Shown: one piece after another, positions 8,362 through 15,809 of the stretch
Layout of the letters: each line of letters begins with the position of its first letter
Position numbering within the stretch: the stretch's first letter is position 1
Translations under genes and position numbers: made by a program
Notes under the pieces: generated by a model
Told to the model about the DNA's origin: nothing
What the model saw: the letters and a program-made list of their open reading frames with translations, nothing else
The model's database searches: none
NCBI RefSeq assembly: GCF_001424195.1
Contig: NZ_LMOO01000001.1
Coordinates: 312,256-376,255, forward strand
From: Cellulomonas sp. Leaf334
GTDB lineage: Bacteria; Actinomycetota; Actinomycetes; Actinomycetales; Cellulomonadaceae
Direction of reading: 5' to 3'
Length of the DNA: 64,000 nucleotides

Positions 8362-8961
8362 GTGACGGGGGAGGCAGTGGCGAGCAACGACGTCGTCTCC
8401 ACGCGCGTGCTGACCGTCCCCAACGTCATCAGCCTCGTGCGTCTGCTGCTCGTCCCGGTGTTCGCGCTGCTCATCGTGCGCGGCCACGACGGCTGGGCCG
8501 TCGCCGTGCTCGCAGTCTCCGGCGCCAGCGACTGGTTGGACGGTGTCCTCGCGCGCCGGCTCGGTCAGGTCTCCCGGCTCGGCCAGCTGCTCGACCCGGC
8601 CGCCGACCGCCTCTTCATCATCGTGACCCTCGTCGCCCTCGCCTGGAGCGGCGTCGTGCCCTGGTGGCTGCTCGGCGTCCTCGTCCTGCGGGACGTGGTC
8701 CTCGCGGTGATGCTCGTCGTGCTCGCCCGGGCAGGGTTCGCGCCGCTCCAGGTGCACCTCGCGGGCAAGGCAGGCACGTTCGCGCTGCTCTACGCGTTCC
8801 CGCTGCTCCTGCTCGCACAGTGGAGCTCGTGGGTCGGCGTCGTCGCCGGTGTCGTCGGATGGGCCTGCGCCCTGTGGGGCGTGGCGCTGTACTGGTTCTC
8901 TGCCGTCGTGTACCTGACCCAGGCGCGGCACCTCCTGCGCGAGTCCACGGACACCGCATGA
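8362..8961 (+). CDS. CDP-alcohol phosphatidyltransferase family membrane protein
   Basis: Integral membrane enzyme that transfers a phosphatidyl group from CDP-diacylglycerol to an alcohol. The full CDP-OH-P signature is present: DG-x2-AR-x8-G-x3-D-x3-D in SDWLDGVLARRLGQ followed by LGQLLDPAADR. Several hydrophobic segments follow (about residues 17-38, 80-105, 110-130, 145-190). The protein has 199 residues. Position and order match M. tuberculosis Rv1822 (called PgsA2), but the acceptor alcohol cannot be read from sequence. GTG 8362 was chosen as start because AGGA lies 7 bases upstream; a GTG at 8377 has a GGAGG that is too close. The stop overlaps the next start as ATGA. Confidence 0.85.
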   Translation: MTGEAVASNDVVSTRVLTVPNVISLVRLLLVPVFALLIVRGHDGWAVAVLAVSGASDWLDGVLARRLGQVSRLGQLLDPAADRLFIIVTLVALAWSGVVPWWLLGVLVLRDVVLAVMLVVLARAGFAPLQVHLAGKAGTFALLYAFPLLLLAQWSSWVGVVAGVVGWACALWGVALYWFSAVVYLTQARHLLRESTDTA

Positions 8962-9896
8962 CGCCACGGCACGGCCCCCCGGACACCCCGCGCATCCCGG
9001 ACGCGTCGATGACGCTCCTCACCGAGGTCTACCGACGGCCGCTCGACCCCGGCTACGCCGACGCCGCAGCCCGTCGCGCCGCAGGCTCGGAACCGCGACG
9101 GACACGACGGTCGACCGTCGGCCTCGTGGCGCTGGCGATCGGGCTGGGACTCGGCGCGACAGCGGCCACGCTCGCGCTGCGGCAGCCCACCAGCTCCGCA
9201 CAGGAGGCGCGGCAGCTGCTGGAGTCCCAGATCGAGCAGCGCAGCGCTGACGCCGACGCGCTCCAGTCCGACATCACTACGATGTCGGACGAGATCGCCA
9301 CGATGCAGGAGGAGCTCCTGGGCGACGAGGGCCAGTCCGTGCGTGACCAGATCGCCGCCGACGCGGTCGAGGCCGGGGTGTTGCCCGTGACCGGGCGCGG
9401 TCTGCGTCTCGTGCTCACCGACGCACCCTCCGACGACCCGGACGACGTGGTCATGTTGCTGCGGGTCCTGGACGTCGACCTGCAGGTCGTCGTGAACGGA
9501 CTCTGGGCAGCCGGTGCCGAAGCCATCGCCGTGAACGGGCAGCGGCTCACGGCGACGACCGCGATCCGGAGCGCAGGAGACGCCGTGCTGGTCGACCTCG
9601 TCGCACTGAGCAGCCCGTACACGATCGAGGCGGTCGGCGACGCGGTCGAGATGCAGACCGAGCTGGCTCGTGCCAGCGCTGGACAGCAGCTGGCGACACT
9701 GCGCACGACCTACGGCATCGGTGTCCAGCTGTCGTCGCAGAGCGAGCTCGAGCTGCCTGGCACCGGACTCGTCACCATGTACTCCGCGACGGTGCCCACC
9801 TCGACCCCGAGTCCCGAGCCCGGAGCGATCGAGGGTGCGCCCGACGAGGCCGGTGTGGCAGGGTCTGCTGGTCCGACACGGAGGGACGGCACGTGA
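8958..9896 (+). CDS. DUF881 membrane-anchored protein (first copy)
   Basis: One cytoplasmic segment, one transmembrane helix at about residues 51-70 (VGLVALAIGLGLGATAA), a short coiled coil (IEQRSADADALQSDI, EIATMQEELL), then a DUF881 domain outside the membrane. DUF881 hallmarks are GRGLRLVLTDAP, LRVLDVDLQVVVNGLWAAG, EAIAVNGQRLTATTAIRSAG and SSPYTIEAVGD. It corresponds to Rv1823. The biochemical function of DUF881 is unknown. ATG 8958 overlaps the previous stop (ATGA), so it is probably translationally coupled. The last 40 residues are Pro/Gly/Ala-rich and look disordered. Confidence 0.88.
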   Translation: MTPRHGPPDTPRIPDASMTLLTEVYRRPLDPGYADAAARRAAGSEPRRTRRSTVGLVALAIGLGLGATAATLALRQPTSSAQEARQLLESQIEQRSADADALQSDITTMSDEIATMQEELLGDEGQSVRDQIAADAVEAGVLPVTGRGLRLVLTDAPSDDPDDVVMLLRVLDVDLQVVVNGLWAAGAEAIAVNGQRLTATTAIRSAGDAVLVDLVALSSPYTIEAVGDAVEMQTELARASAGQQLATLRTTYGIGVQLSSQSELELPGTGLVTMYSATVPTSTPSPEPGAIEGAPDEAGVAGSAGPTRRDGT

Positions 9897-10225
9897 TCGC
9901 AGTCATCGGCCTGGTCATCGGGGTCGTCGGAGGTCTGCTCCTGCAGCCCACCGTGCCCCTGGAGCTCCAGCCCTACCTGCCCATCGCCGTCGTCGCGGCC
10001 CTCGACGCCCTGTTCGGCGGGCTGCGCGCCATGCTCGACGGGATCTTCGACGACCGGGTCTTCCTCATCTCGTTCCTGTCCAACGTCGTGGTCGCCGCAC
10101 TGATCGTGTTCCTCGGTGACCAGCTCGGCGTCGGCACCCAGCTGTCGACCGCCGTCGTCGTCGTCCTCGGTATCCGGATCTTCTCCAACGCCGCGTCGAT
10201 CCGTCGCCACCTGTTCAAGGCGTGA
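9893..10225 (+). CDS. sbp: Small basic membrane protein (Sbp, DUF1290)
   Basis: A 110-residue hydrophobic protein with three or four predicted membrane segments (about 2-20, 28-45, 57-77, 84-98) and a basic C-terminus (ASIRRHLFKA). The family is known as small basic protein in Bacillus subtilis and as Rv1824 in M. tuberculosis, next to cell-division and DUF881 genes. Family hallmarks are LGLLLQP-like GGLLLQPTVPL, AALDALFGGLRAMLDG and IRIFSN. Function is not established. The start GTG 9893 overlaps the stop of the first DUF881 gene as GTGA, and its own stop overlaps the second DUF881 start in the same way. Confidence 0.88.
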   Translation: MIAVIGLVIGVVGGLLLQPTVPLELQPYLPIAVVAALDALFGGLRAMLDGIFDDRVFLISFLSNVVVAALIVFLGDQLGVGTQLSTAVVVVLGIRIFSNAASIRRHLFKA

Positions 10226-11424
10226 CGATGCAGCCACAGGACGGTCGCGACGCGCAGGACGCGACACTGCCCGGGGACGAGCCGAGCTCCGTGCCGCCCG
10301 TCGTGCCGGAGGGTCCGGCGGACGCCGAGCCGAACTCCCTGCCGCCGGTCGTGCCGGACGAGCCGGAGGACGCCGAGCCGAACTCGCTGCCGCCGGTGGT
10401 GCCGGACGAGCCGGAGGACGCCGAGCCGAACTCACTGCCGCCGGTGGTGCCGGACGAGCCGGAAGAGGCCGAGCCGAACTCCTTGCCGCCGGTCGTGCCG
10501 GACGAGACCTTGGACGACGTTCCCGGGTCACCATCGCCGGACGAGCCCGACGAACGTGACCTCCCGACGAGGACGGCCCCGGACGGCCTCGACCACCGAC
10601 CGCAGGACGTCCGGGTGTTCGTCGCACCGGAGGACGAGCCGGAGGTCGCGGACGCGACCGAGGCCGGCGCCCCGGACGTCGATCCCGTCCCGGTCGAGCC
10701 ACCGAGCGGGTGGGCCGTCCTCGGCCGAGCGCTGGCACCGCGGGCGACCAGGGCGCAGATCGTGGCGGCCGTCCTGTGCGCGGGCCTCGGGTTCGCCCTG
10801 GTGGCGCAGGTGCGTCAGTCGGGCGAGACCGATCTCGCCGGGATGCGACAGGGCGACCTCGTCCGCATCCTCGACGAGACGACGAACCGGGGGGACGCGC
10901 TCGCGCGTGAGGCCGCCGACCTGGCACGGGAGCGCGACGACCTGCTCTCCGGGTCGGACCGCCGCCAGGCGGCACTGGACGCCCTGCGCCGCAGTGCCGA
11001 GACGCAGGGGATCCTCGCCGGTCGGCTGCCGGCCGAGGGCCCGGGGGTGATCGTCACCCTCACGGAGTCCGACCGGCCCATCAAGCCGTTCACGATGCTC
11101 AACATGCTCGAGGAGATGCGCAACGCCGGGGCTGAGGCGATCCAGCTGAACGACCAGCGCATCACGGCGAGCAGCGCGTTCACCGGGACCGGCGGCGCGG
11201 TGGTGCTCGACGGAGTCGAGCTGAGCGCCCCGTACCGGTGGATCGCGATCGGCGACCCGGACAACATCGCGCCGGCGCTGCAGATCCCCGGCGGCGCGAT
11301 GGCGCAGGTGCGCAACAACGGCGGCAAGGGGACCGTGGACCAGCTGGACCACGTCGAGGTCGACGCGGTGCGTTCCGTGCCGGATCCCGTGTACGCGACC
11401 CCGGTCCCTCCGCAGGGGGATTAG
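10222..11424 (+). CDS. DUF881 membrane-anchored protein (second copy) with tandem repeat tail
   Basis: Second DUF881 protein, 400 residues, matching Rv1825 in order. Residues about 19-98 are five consecutive 16-residue units of the type AEPNSLPPVVPDEPED, acidic and Pro-rich, predicted disordered and cytoplasmic. One transmembrane helix lies at about 174-193 (IVAAVLCAGLGFALVAQV). A coiled coil follows (ALAREAADLARERDDLL), then the DUF881 domain (GPGVIVTLTESDRP, LNMLEEMRNAGAEAIQLND, QRITASSAFTGTGG). GTG 10222 overlaps the sbp stop; ATG 10228 is an alternative. Having the two DUF881 proteins around Sbp suggests a membrane complex, which is inference. Confidence 0.88.
   Translation: MTMQPQDGRDAQDATLPGDEPSSVPPVVPEGPADAEPNSLPPVVPDEPEDAEPNSLPPVVPDEPEDAEPNSLPPVVPDEPEEAEPNSLPPVVPDETLDDVPGSPSPDEPDERDLPTRTAPDGLDHRPQDVRVFVAPEDEPEVADATEAGAPDVDPVPVEPPSGWAVLGRALAPRATRAQIVAAVLCAGLGFALVAQVRQSGETDLAGMRQGDLVRILDETTNRGDALAREAADLARERDDLLSGSDRRQAALDALRRSAETQGILAGRLPAEGPGVIVTLTESDRPIKPFTMLNMLEEMRNAGAEAIQLNDQRITASSAFTGTGGAVVLDGVELSAPYRWIAIGDPDNIAPALQIPGGAMAQVRNNGGKGTVDQLDHVEVDAVRSVPDPVYATPVPPQGD
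10276..10515 (+). repeat. Five tandem 48-bp coding repeats
   Basis: Units at 10276, 10324, 10372, 10420 and 10468 are 48 bases each. The first is degenerate, the middle three are nearly identical and the last ends differently (DETLDD). They encode a 16-residue acidic Pro-rich unit in the second DUF881 protein. Such a repeat can change copy number by slippage or recombination. Confidence 0.9.
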
Positions 11425-11502
11425 TCCCGATCTGCGCGGCCACCAGCGCGATCGTGCCCGGCGAGAGCGTGGGACGTGCTGCGCCGACCCGCTCGGTCCG
11501 CA

Positions 11503-11528
11503 TAGGGTGTGCCTGACCCCGAGGCACA
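11503..11528 (+). promoter_or_regulatory. Candidate garA promoter -10 and small leader hairpin
   Basis: TAGGGT (11503-11508) fits TANNNT. Directly after it, TGTGCCT (11508-11514) and AGGCACA (11522-11528) form a 7-base stem with a 7-base loop near the expected transcript start. The rest of the 141-base gap before garA shows nothing else. Confidence 0.35.
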
Positions 11529-11565
11529 CCGGTGGTCGACGTGAAGAACGGGCCCGGGAGGTGGC

Positions 11566-12030
11566 ATGAGCGGCGAAGACCCGCAGGTCGGGCGTCCAGC
11601 CCACGGACCCGACACGACGATGAGCTTCGGAGCGATCGAGCCGGTCGAGATCGAGGCGTCGGCGCCTGTCGGACTGACGCCGGACGAGGTCGCTGCCGTG
11701 CACGCGCTCCCGCCGACGTCGGCCCTCCTGGTCATGCAGCGGGGCCCCAGCGCCGGGGCGCGGTTCCTCCTCGACGCGGAGCGGACCGTCGCGGGCCGGT
11801 CGACGGCAGCCGACATCTTCCTCGACGACGTGACGGTGTCGCGCAAGCACGCGGAGTTCGTCCGCGAGGGGACGACGTTCGCCGTCCGGGACATCGGCTC
11901 GCTGAACGGCACCTACGTCAACCGGTCCCGGATCGACCAGTCCGTGCTGCGCTCCGGCGACGAGGTGCAGATCGGCAAGTACCGCATGACGTTCCACCCC
12001 AGCCCGCACCGCGACGCGGCCGGCGCGTGA
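11566..12030 (+). CDS. garA: GarA/OdhI-type FHA-domain regulator
   Basis: Phosphothreonine-binding switch protein. In mycobacteria and corynebacteria the homologue inhibits 2-oxoglutarate dehydrogenase and adjusts glutamate metabolism until phosphorylated by PknB or PknG. The FHA domain spans about residues 55-145: ERTVAGRSTAADIFLDDVTV, SRKHAEF, DIGSLNGTYVN and RSGDEVQIGKYRMTF. The N-terminal tail holds DTTMS (T17, T18), the expected kinase target resembling the ETTS motif of GarA. The tail is about 20 residues longer than in Rv1827. GGAGG lies before ATG 11566. The neighbouring order matches Rv1825-Rv1828 except that gcvH (Rv1826) is missing. Confidence 0.93.
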   Translation: MSGEDPQVGRPAHGPDTTMSFGAIEPVEIEASAPVGLTPDEVAAVHALPPTSALLVMQRGPSAGARFLLDAERTVAGRSTAADIFLDDVTVSRKHAEFVREGTTFAVRDIGSLNGTYVNRSRIDQSVLRSGDEVQIGKYRMTFHPSPHRDAAGA

Positions 12031-12070
12031 CCGGCCGTTTCCGGACGCTCGGCCTGAGAGGGTTCGCCTC

Positions 12071-12841
12071 GTGACGAACGCCCGCGCGCAGCGCGTCCAG
12101 GCTCCGACTGCGGACGTGACCACCCGCGACGGTGAGCACGAGCCGTGGCCCCGTGGCATCTCGCGTCGCGCCTCGATGCGGATCTCCGACGTGCTCGCGT
12201 CGTTGCAGATCGAGTTCCCCGCGGTCACGACCTCCAAGCTGCGCTTCCTCGAGGAGCAGGGGCTCGTCGAGCCGGTGCGGACCGCAGCCGGGTACCGGCA
12301 GTACTCGCCCGCCGACATCGAGCGGCTGCGGTTCGTGCTCCGCCAGCAGCGCGACAGGTACATGCCGTTGAAGGTCATCGGCGACCGACTCGCGGCTCTC
12401 GACGCCGGCGAGGAGGACGAGCCCGCCCCGCGCGCACGGCTCGCGACGCGTGACGGGGTCCGCGAGGTCGCAGGGACGCGATGGACGATCGACGTGCTCG
12501 CGCGCGAGTCCGGGGTCGAGGTGGGCTTCGTCGAGGAGCTCGTCACCGCGGGCGTGCTGCGGGTGCACCGCTCCGGGTCGTTCGACCTGTGGGCGAGGGA
12601 GATCGTGGTCGCCGCCGCGGCCCTGGCCGAGCACGGCATCGACGCGCGTCATCTCCGGCAGTTCCGCACGTCGGCGGACCGCCAGGCGGATCTGGTCGAG
12701 CAGGTCGTCACGCCGTGGCGTGGCCAGCGCAGCGCGTCGTCGCGTGCGCGCGCGAGCACGTTGGCGGCCGAGGTGGGCGAGCTGTGCACGCAGATGCACA
12801 CCGCGCTCGTGCGCGCGGCCGTGGCCGACCTGACCCCGTGA
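12071..12841 (+). CDS. ftsR: MerR-family regulator, FtsR/Rv1828-like
   Basis: DNA-binding regulator of 256 residues. The MerR helix-turn-helix is at about residues 37-100: MRISDVLASLQIEF, TTSKLRFLEEQGLVEP, AAGYRQYSPADIERLRFVL. A second winged-helix-like segment (RWTIDVLARESGVEVGFVEEL) and a helical C-terminus follow. This architecture and the position behind garA match Rv1828 and corynebacterial FtsR, an activator of ftsZ; the assignment rests on that. The GTG start at 12071 is 40 bases after garA, so the genes are probably cotranscribed. Target sites here are unknown. Confidence 0.85.
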   Translation: MTNARAQRVQAPTADVTTRDGEHEPWPRGISRRASMRISDVLASLQIEFPAVTTSKLRFLEEQGLVEPVRTAAGYRQYSPADIERLRFVLRQQRDRYMPLKVIGDRLAALDAGEEDEPAPRARLATRDGVREVAGTRWTIDVLARESGVEVGFVEELVTAGVLRVHRSGSFDLWAREIVVAAAALAEHGIDARHLRQFRTSADRQADLVEQVVTPWRGQRSASSRARASTLAAEVGELCTQMHTALVRAAVADLTP

Positions 12842-12898
12842 CGGGCACCTGACTCACTTCGCGAGCCCGTGGGGGGCGCCGGATCGCCGTCCGCGTCG

Positions 12899-12904
12899 TA
12901 GCGT
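12899..12904 (+). promoter_or_regulatory. Leaderless-type -10 before the BFN-domain gene
   Basis: TAGCGT lies exactly 7 bases before ATG 12912, with no Shine-Dalgarno between them. It supports ATG 12912 rather than GTG 12903 as the start. Confidence 0.55.
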
Positions 12905-12911
12905 GGGCTGC

Positions 12912-13436
12912 ATGGGAGAGGACGCCGAGCTGGTTCCGGTCGAGATCGTCGGCGTGCGCCAGCATCTCGCCGACGAGGAGATCGTCGTGCTGCTCCTCGA
13001 CCCGGACTCCGAGCTCCTCGTCCCGATCCTCATCGGGCCGGCCGAGGCGAGTGCCATCGCCTCCGCCCAGGCAGGGATCGTGCCCCCGCGGCCGATGACG
13101 CACGACCTCCTGCGTGACGTGCTGATCGCGACGGGCTCCGGCCTGAGCCGCGTCGAGATCACCCGGCTCGAGGACGGCGTGTTCCATGCCGAGCTCGTCC
13201 TGCGCACGGGGCCGCGCGTGGACTCGCGCGCCTCGGACGCGATCGCGATGGCGTTGCGGTTCGGGTGTCCCGTCCTGTGCTCCGCCGAGGTCGTGGCCGT
13301 GGCGGGTGTGGAGGTGCGGACCACCACGTCGGAACAGGATCTCGAGCGGTTCCGACGGTTCCTGGACGTCGTCACGCCGGAGGACTTCACCACGGGGGTG
13401 GAACCGGACGACCAGGGTGGCGGAGAGGCTCGGTGA
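12912..13436 (+). CDS. Bifunctional nuclease (BFN, DUF151) domain protein
   Basis: A 174-residue single-domain protein of the BFN/DUF151 family, matching Rv1829. Plant and archaeal relatives have nuclease activity; the bacterial role is not settled. Signature segments are VEIVGVRQHLADEEIVVLLL, LLVPILIGPAEASAIASAQ, PRPMTHDLLRDVL and RASDAIAMALRFGCPVLCS, where the conserved RxSDA and P-R-P residues are seen. The acidic C-terminal tail (TPEDFTTGVEPDDQGG) is likely disordered. It is flanked by two MerR regulators in the same order as in M. tuberculosis. A leaderless -10 precedes it, so it may have its own promoter. Confidence 0.88.
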   Translation: MGEDAELVPVEIVGVRQHLADEEIVVLLLDPDSELLVPILIGPAEASAIASAQAGIVPPRPMTHDLLRDVLIATGSGLSRVEITRLEDGVFHAELVLRTGPRVDSRASDAIAMALRFGCPVLCSAEVVAVAGVEVRTTTSEQDLERFRRFLDVVTPEDFTTGVEPDDQGGGEAR

Positions 13437-13474
13437 GCCGGCGCCGACGGTTGCTCGTGGGTACTGAGGACCAA

Positions 13475-13497
13475 ACCTTCGCGTTCAGGTCGAAGGT
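13475..13497. promoter_or_regulatory. Inverted repeat upstream of the second MerR gene
   Basis: ACCTTCG (13475-13481) and CGAAGGT (13491-13497) are perfect 7-base arms around 9 bases. The spacing is typical of MerR-family sites. It may bind one of the two flanking MerR proteins; untested. Confidence 0.45.
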
Positions 13498-13518
13498 AAG
13501 ACTCGCCCGTCGCGACAC

Positions 13519-13561
13519 GCCCGTGGGCGTCATGGCGTCTGCACCCCCACGGGCCTAGTCT
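13519..13561 (+). promoter_or_regulatory. Inverted repeat plus -10 before the second MerR gene
   Basis: GCCCGTGGG (13519-13527) and CCCACGGGC (13546-13554) are perfect 9-base arms around 18 bases. TAGTCT (13556-13561) directly follows and fits a -10, placing the repeat over the -35 region. The start codon is 54 bases downstream. Confidence 0.45.
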
Positions 13562-13615
13562 GACAAGCAGCCGGGGGAGATGTCCGCCGACCGGCGTGCG
13601 ACGAGTGGAGGATTC

Positions 13616-14209
13616 GTGACCAGCAACGAGAGCGCCGAGAGCGTCAGCGGGGCAGTGCCGCAGCGCGCTCAGGGCATGCTGTTCGACGACGACCTCCCTG
13701 ACCTCGACACCGCGACCGGCTACCGCGGACCCACCGCGTGCCGGGCCGCCGGCATCACCTACCGCCAGCTCGACTACTGGGCGCGTACCGGGCTCGTCGA
13801 GCCGTCGATCCGTCCGGCGACCGGTTCGGGCACGCAGCGGCTGTACAGCTTCCGGGACATCCTCGTCCTCAAGGTGGTCAAGCGTCTGCTCGACACCGGC
13901 GTCTCCTTGCAGCAGATCCGCACGGCGGTGAGCCACCTGCGCGAGCGCGGGGTCGACGACCTCGCCCAGATCACGCTGATGTCCGACGGCGCGAGCGTCT
14001 ACGAGTGCACGTCCGCCGACGAGGTGATCGACCTCGTCCAGGGTGGCCAGGGTGTCTTCGGCATCGCGGTCGGTCGGGTCTGGCGGGAGGTCGAGGGCAC
14101 CCTCGCCGCGCTGCCGACCGAACGGGCGGACGAGGAGGACGAGGTCGTCATCCAGCCGTCGGCGCACGACGAGCTCGCACTGCGTCGTCAGGCGCGCACC
14201 GCAGGCTGA
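13616..14209 (+). CDS. MerR-family regulator (Rv1830-like)
   Basis: A 197-residue regulator with one MerR domain at about residues 38-105: GYRGPTACRAAGITYRQLDY, WARTGLVEPSIRPATGSGTQ, RLYSFRDILVLKVVKRLLDT and GVSLQQIRTAVSHLRERG. The remainder (LMSDGASVYECTSADEVIDL, GQGVFGIAVGRVWREVEG) is conserved in actinobacterial relatives at this locus. The start GTG 13616 follows GTGGAGG with a 4-base spacing; an upstream ATG at 13580 sits too close to its GGGGGAG. Two inverted repeats in its 179-base upstream region suggest autoregulation or control by its neighbour. Targets are unknown. Confidence 0.87.
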   Translation: MTSNESAESVSGAVPQRAQGMLFDDDLPDLDTATGYRGPTACRAAGITYRQLDYWARTGLVEPSIRPATGSGTQRLYSFRDILVLKVVKRLLDTGVSLQQIRTAVSHLRERGVDDLAQITLMSDGASVYECTSADEVIDLVQGGQGVFGIAVGRVWREVEGTLAALPTERADEEDEVVIQPSAHDELALRRQARTAG

Positions 14210-14222
14210 GCCACGCACCTCG

Positions 14223-14252
14223 AGAGCGGCTGCCCGTCCGGGTGGCCGCTCT
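14223..14252. terminator. Hairpin between convergent MerR and ParA-like genes
   Basis: Arms AGAGCGGC (14223-14230) and GCCGCTCT (14245-14252), 14-base loop, followed by TTCGTG on the plus strand. It lies between the stop codons at 14209 and 14260, so it can serve both directions. Confidence 0.6.
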
Positions 14253-14259
14253 TCGTGCG

Positions 14260-15024
14260 TCAGTGCCGGGGTGCGCGCAGGGCCCGGTCGAGCAACGCGT
14301 CGAACGTGCGCGCCAGCTCGGCGGCTGCGGCACCGGGCCACGCGTGCACCGGCTGCGCGGCGCCCTGAGCCTGCTGGAGTGCTGCGCGTTCTGGCACCGG
14401 GGGAGTGAGGACCAGCGGTCCGTAGAGCGTCTGCAGCTCCTCGAGGCGGAACGCCTGCTCGATCGAGCGGGACCGGACCCGGTTGACGACGATGCCGAGA
14501 GGCTGGAGCGCGGGTGCCGGACCGCGACGGAGCTCGTCGATGGTGCGCATCGCCCGCCCGACCGCCATGACCGCGAACAGTCCGGGCTCGGTGACGACGA
14601 GCGCGCGGTCGCAGGCTGCCAGTCCGGTCCGTGTGAGCCCACCGAGGGACGGCGGGCAGTCGATGACCACGAGGTCGTACCCGTGGACCCACGAGAGCGC
14701 ATAGCGCAGTCGGTCGACGTCGGTGCCGTCGAGCCGGTCGTGCACGGCGGACCGTTCCGAGCCGGCGAGGACGTCGAGACCGTCGTCGGCCCAGGAGGAC
14801 AGCACGGTCGCCGCGGCCATGGTCGACTCGCCGGGCTCGTCGAGGACCGACGCGACGTCGCCTGCCTGCGGCCGTGCCCCGAGCGCCATGGTGCTGTCGC
14901 CCTGGGGGTCCAGGTCGATCACCAACGTGCGCAGCCCGCGTTCGAGGGCCGCCGACGCCAGACCGAGGGTGATCGACGTCTTGCCCACGCCACCCTTGAG
15001 ACTGCACACCCCGAGCACCAGCAC
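14260..15024 (-). CDS. ParA/MinD-family ATPase, orphan
   Basis: Deviant Walker ATPase of 254 residues. Motifs: CSLKGGVGKTSITLGLASAA (deviant Walker A, residues about 7-26), LVIDLDPQGDSTMALGA (Walker A'/switch), YDLVVIDCPPSLGGLTRTGL (Walker B). The C-terminal part contains GIVVNRVRSRSIEQAF. No ParB-like gene and no parS-like palindrome is next to it, so it is not the chromosomal ParA of a parABS pair by context. It may position some other cargo. GTG 15024 has a TACGGT hexamer 7 bases upstream, consistent with a leaderless transcript. The gene converges on the MerR gene and diverges from the MBL hydrolase. Confidence 0.85.
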   Translation of the reverse strand: MLVLGVCSLKGGVGKTSITLGLASAALERGLRTLVIDLDPQGDSTMALGARPQAGDVASVLDEPGESTMAAATVLSSWADDGLDVLAGSERSAVHDRLDGTDVDRLRYALSWVHGYDLVVIDCPPSLGGLTRTGLAACDRALVVTEPGLFAVMAVGRAMRTIDELRRGPAPALQPLGIVVNRVRSRSIEQAFRLEELQTLYGPLVLTPPVPERAALQQAQGAAQPVHAWPGAAAAELARTFDALLDRALRAPRH

Positions 15025-15031
15025 GTGCGCA

Positions 15032-15037
15032 ACCGTA
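15032..15037 (-). promoter_or_regulatory. Leaderless-type -10 before the ParA-like gene
   Basis: TACGGT on the minus strand, 7 bases before the GTG at 15024. No Shine-Dalgarno is present. Confidence 0.5.
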
Positions 15038-15101
15038 TCCGGGCGACGCGTCGGGAGCGAAACGCCGCGCGCGTTCGTGCTGGTCAGGCGAGACTGCTCG
15101 G

Positions 15102-15746
15102 ATGAGCATCCGCCTGACGCGCTGGGGACATGCCTGCATCCGACTCGACCGCGGGGCCGACCGCCTGGTCATCGACCCGGGGGTCTTCTCCGACCTCCCC
15201 GGTGCGCTCGACGGGGTGGAGGCGGTCCTCGTCACGCACGAGCACCCCGACCACGTCGCCACGGAGCCCGTCGTGGAGGCGGTCCAAGGTGGCGTGCACG
15301 TGTGGGCTCCGCAGTCGGTGGTCGACGTGCTGGTCGAGGCCGGTGCACCCGAGGATCGCGTCCACCCGGTCCGCGCGGGTGAGACGTTCTCCGCCGGCGG
15401 TTTCGACGTGGTGACACTGGGGGAGTGGCACGCCCTGGTCCACCAGGACGTGCCGCGCATCCACAACGTGGGCTACCTCGTCGAGGGCGTGCTCCACCCG
15501 GGTGACGCCTACGTCGACGCCGCGGGTGCCTCGGTCGACGTGCTCTGCACACCGCTCGGCGCGCCGTGGCTCAAGCTGGGCGAGGTCGTCGACTACGTCC
15601 GCACCATCGGGCCGGGCCGGGTGGTGGTGGTCCACGACGCCCTGCTCAGTGCGATCGGCCAGGGGATGGCGATCGGTCTGCTCGGTCGGCTCGGCGGCGC
15701 GGGGGACCCGATCTCGCTCGACCCGGGCGACGGCATCGACCTCTGA
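15102..15746 (+). CDS. MBL-fold metallo-hydrolase (UlaG/YfdS-like)
   Basis: Metallo-beta-lactamase-fold hydrolase of 214 residues. The metal motif HxHxDH is present as VTHEHPDHVA (about residues 44-53). Other supporting segments are LTRWGHACIRLDRGADRLVI and PGVFSD at the N-terminus, HNVGYLVEGVLHPGDAYVD and VVVVHDALLSAIGQ. The short form without extra domains is usual for the UlaG-like branch; the substrate is unknown. The ATG at 15102 lies 77 bases from the divergent ParA-like start. The next small gene begins 63 bases downstream with its own strong ribosome binding site. Confidence 0.83.
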   Translation: MSIRLTRWGHACIRLDRGADRLVIDPGVFSDLPGALDGVEAVLVTHEHPDHVATEPVVEAVQGGVHVWAPQSVVDVLVEAGAPEDRVHPVRAGETFSAGGFDVVTLGEWHALVHQDVPRIHNVGYLVEGVLHPGDAYVDAAGASVDVLCTPLGAPWLKLGEVVDYVRTIGPGRVVVVHDALLSAIGQGMAIGLLGRLGGAGDPISLDPGDGIDL

Positions 15747-15809
15747 GCCCGCTCCGCTGTCGCTGCACCTGCCCCGCCCGTACGGTGGTCGCGACGGAAG
15801 GAGACCCCT

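Noticed and set aside
10528..12639. Open frame of 703 codons on the minus strand
   Set aside because: Antisense to the second DUF881 gene, garA and ftsR, which have clear families.
14260..15024. ParA-like gene as chromosomal parA of a parABS system
   Set aside because: No parB, parS, gidB, rpmH or rnpA nearby; the context is an accessory gene.
12854..15466. Open frame of 870 codons on the minus strand
   Set aside because: It runs antisense through the BFN and MerR genes and out of frame through the ParA-like gene; composition is Arg/Pro/Ala-rich as expected for an out-of-frame shadow in GC-rich DNA.
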